DNA from: a virus
Strand: one strand, 5' to 3'
Virus record (IMG/VR): IMGVR_UViG_3300037189_021178
Span: 1-21,900 of that record
Length of the DNA: 21,900 bases
Below the pieces are notes generated by a model, which was not told the DNA's origin, made no database searches, and saw only the letters and a list, made by a program, of their open reading frames with translations. The stretch's first letter is position 1; every line of letters starts with the position of its first letter. The translations under genes and the position numbers were made by a program. Positions 21,367 through 21,900 of this stretch are shown here, piece by piece.

Positions 21367-21900
21367 AGAAGTAGAAGTAATTTCTGCTGTATGCGAAAAT
21401 AAAGATATCCATATTCTTTTTGAAAACAATGTGGACTATATGATGCAGTCCTGTGGTGATGTTTGGGACTTTGTAAAAGAATATTACAATGAAACTCGTC
21501 AAGTACCGCCGTCAGACCTTTTACAAACACGCTTTCGTGATTTTGACACAGTGCAAGATCCAGCACCAACTATCTATGCGGTAAATAGATTAAAAGAAAC
21601 ATTCCTAGATGAGTCATTAAGAACAACCGTTCGTAAGGCTGCACAGTTCCTTCAAGATAATCAATCTGGCAAAGCACTAAACACTATGTCAACAGACATA
21701 TCATCACTAGCTAGAATTACTGCAAGGGTTAGAGACCTTGATGTAACAGATGTTGAAGATGCATTACAGTACTTTGAAAAGACTCGTCAATCAGCAATGA
21801 ATGGTGATGTTGGTATTCGTTCTGGCATTGCTGCATTTGATTTATGTTTGCCTATGGGTATTGCTAAAGGTCAGTTAGGTGTATTGCTTGCATATCCTGC
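21353..21900 (+). CDS. DnaB-type replicative helicase (3' partial)
   Basis: The first 182 codons run off the right edge. The N-terminal part (about 1-105) is helical, as in the N-terminal domain of DnaB-family helicases (FENNVDYMMQSCGDVWDFVK). It is followed by a linker and the start of the RecA-like core: GIRSGIAAFDLCLPMGIAKG then QLGVLLAYPA, the 'G-x-x-x-G-x-x-x-LD-x-x-L-x-x-G-(x)-x-x-G-x-L-x-x-x-x-A-x-P' pattern that precedes the Walker A loop, which would follow within a few bases of the window end. A stop codon directly precedes the ATG at 21353 in frame. A second ATG at 21359 is possible. The enzyme would unwind DNA at the phage replication fork. Confidence 0.82.
   Translation, partial: MGMREEVEVISAVCENKDIHILFENNVDYMMQSCGDVWDFVKEYYNETRQVPPSDLLQTRFRDFDTVQDPAPTIYAVNRLKETFLDESLRTTVRKAAQFLQDNQSGKALNTMSTDISSLARITARVRDLDVTDVEDALQYFEKTRQSAMNGDVGIRSGIAAFDLCLPMGIAKGQLGVLLAYP

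Noticed and set aside
21201-21569. Minus-strand open frames over the start of the helicase gene
   Set aside because: Antisense to the small helical gene and the DnaB-type N-terminus, which show consistent coding and start/stop overlaps.

Overview
The window is a gene-dense, AT-rich stretch of a long-tailed bacteriophage (Caudoviricetes) genome. Every supported gene lies on the + strand. Neighbouring genes abut or overlap, most often through a shared TAATG stop/start. The tape-measure C-terminus (a GPGTGTSDSIP...NGEYIMN block), the order tape measure - small tail protein - baseplate hub - fibres, and the sigma70-type promoters with AGGAG ribosome sites would suit a Gram-positive, possibly freshwater actinobacterial, host. 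That host assignment is inference only. No integrase, tRNA, transposon or CRISPR array is visible.

Structural (late) region, 1-19015. A tape-measure protein, cut by the left window edge, carries an embedded HxGH nucleotidylyltransferase (phage cytidylyltransferase-like) domain near the left edge. It is followed by a small tail protein, a 1408-residue baseplate hub / tail-associated protein with putative discoidin-like and laminin-G-like domains, three less recognisable tail-tip proteins, and a 1549-residue tail fibre. The fibre is built of repeated beta modules and ends in an S74 intramolecular chaperone domain. A good extended -10 promoter at 18360 precedes a two-gene unit: a small coiled-coil protein and an H-type-lectin-like protein.

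Junction, 19016-19090. A perfect 8-bp inverted repeat forms a strong RNA hairpin. It overlaps a TTGACA-17 bp-TAAACT promoter whose predicted start of transcription falls on or beside an ATG. Late transcription probably ends here and the early/replication operon begins; the dyad could also be an operator.

Replication/early region, 19090-21900. This holds a calcineurin-like metallophosphoesterase, a Cys4 zinc-ribbon protein overlapping a helix-turn-helix protein, two or three small unknown proteins, and the first ~182 codons of a DnaB-type helicase, cut by the right edge just where the Walker A loop would be expected.

The most unusual element is the tape-measure protein. An enzyme domain normally known as a free-standing phage protein sits inside it, between copies of a short GGR-x-NGYA motif, which suggests modular cargo delivered with or inside the tail. 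The second is the compact hairpin/promoter junction. The third is a family of ~60-residue beta modules that recurs within the fibre and also appears in the hub protein.
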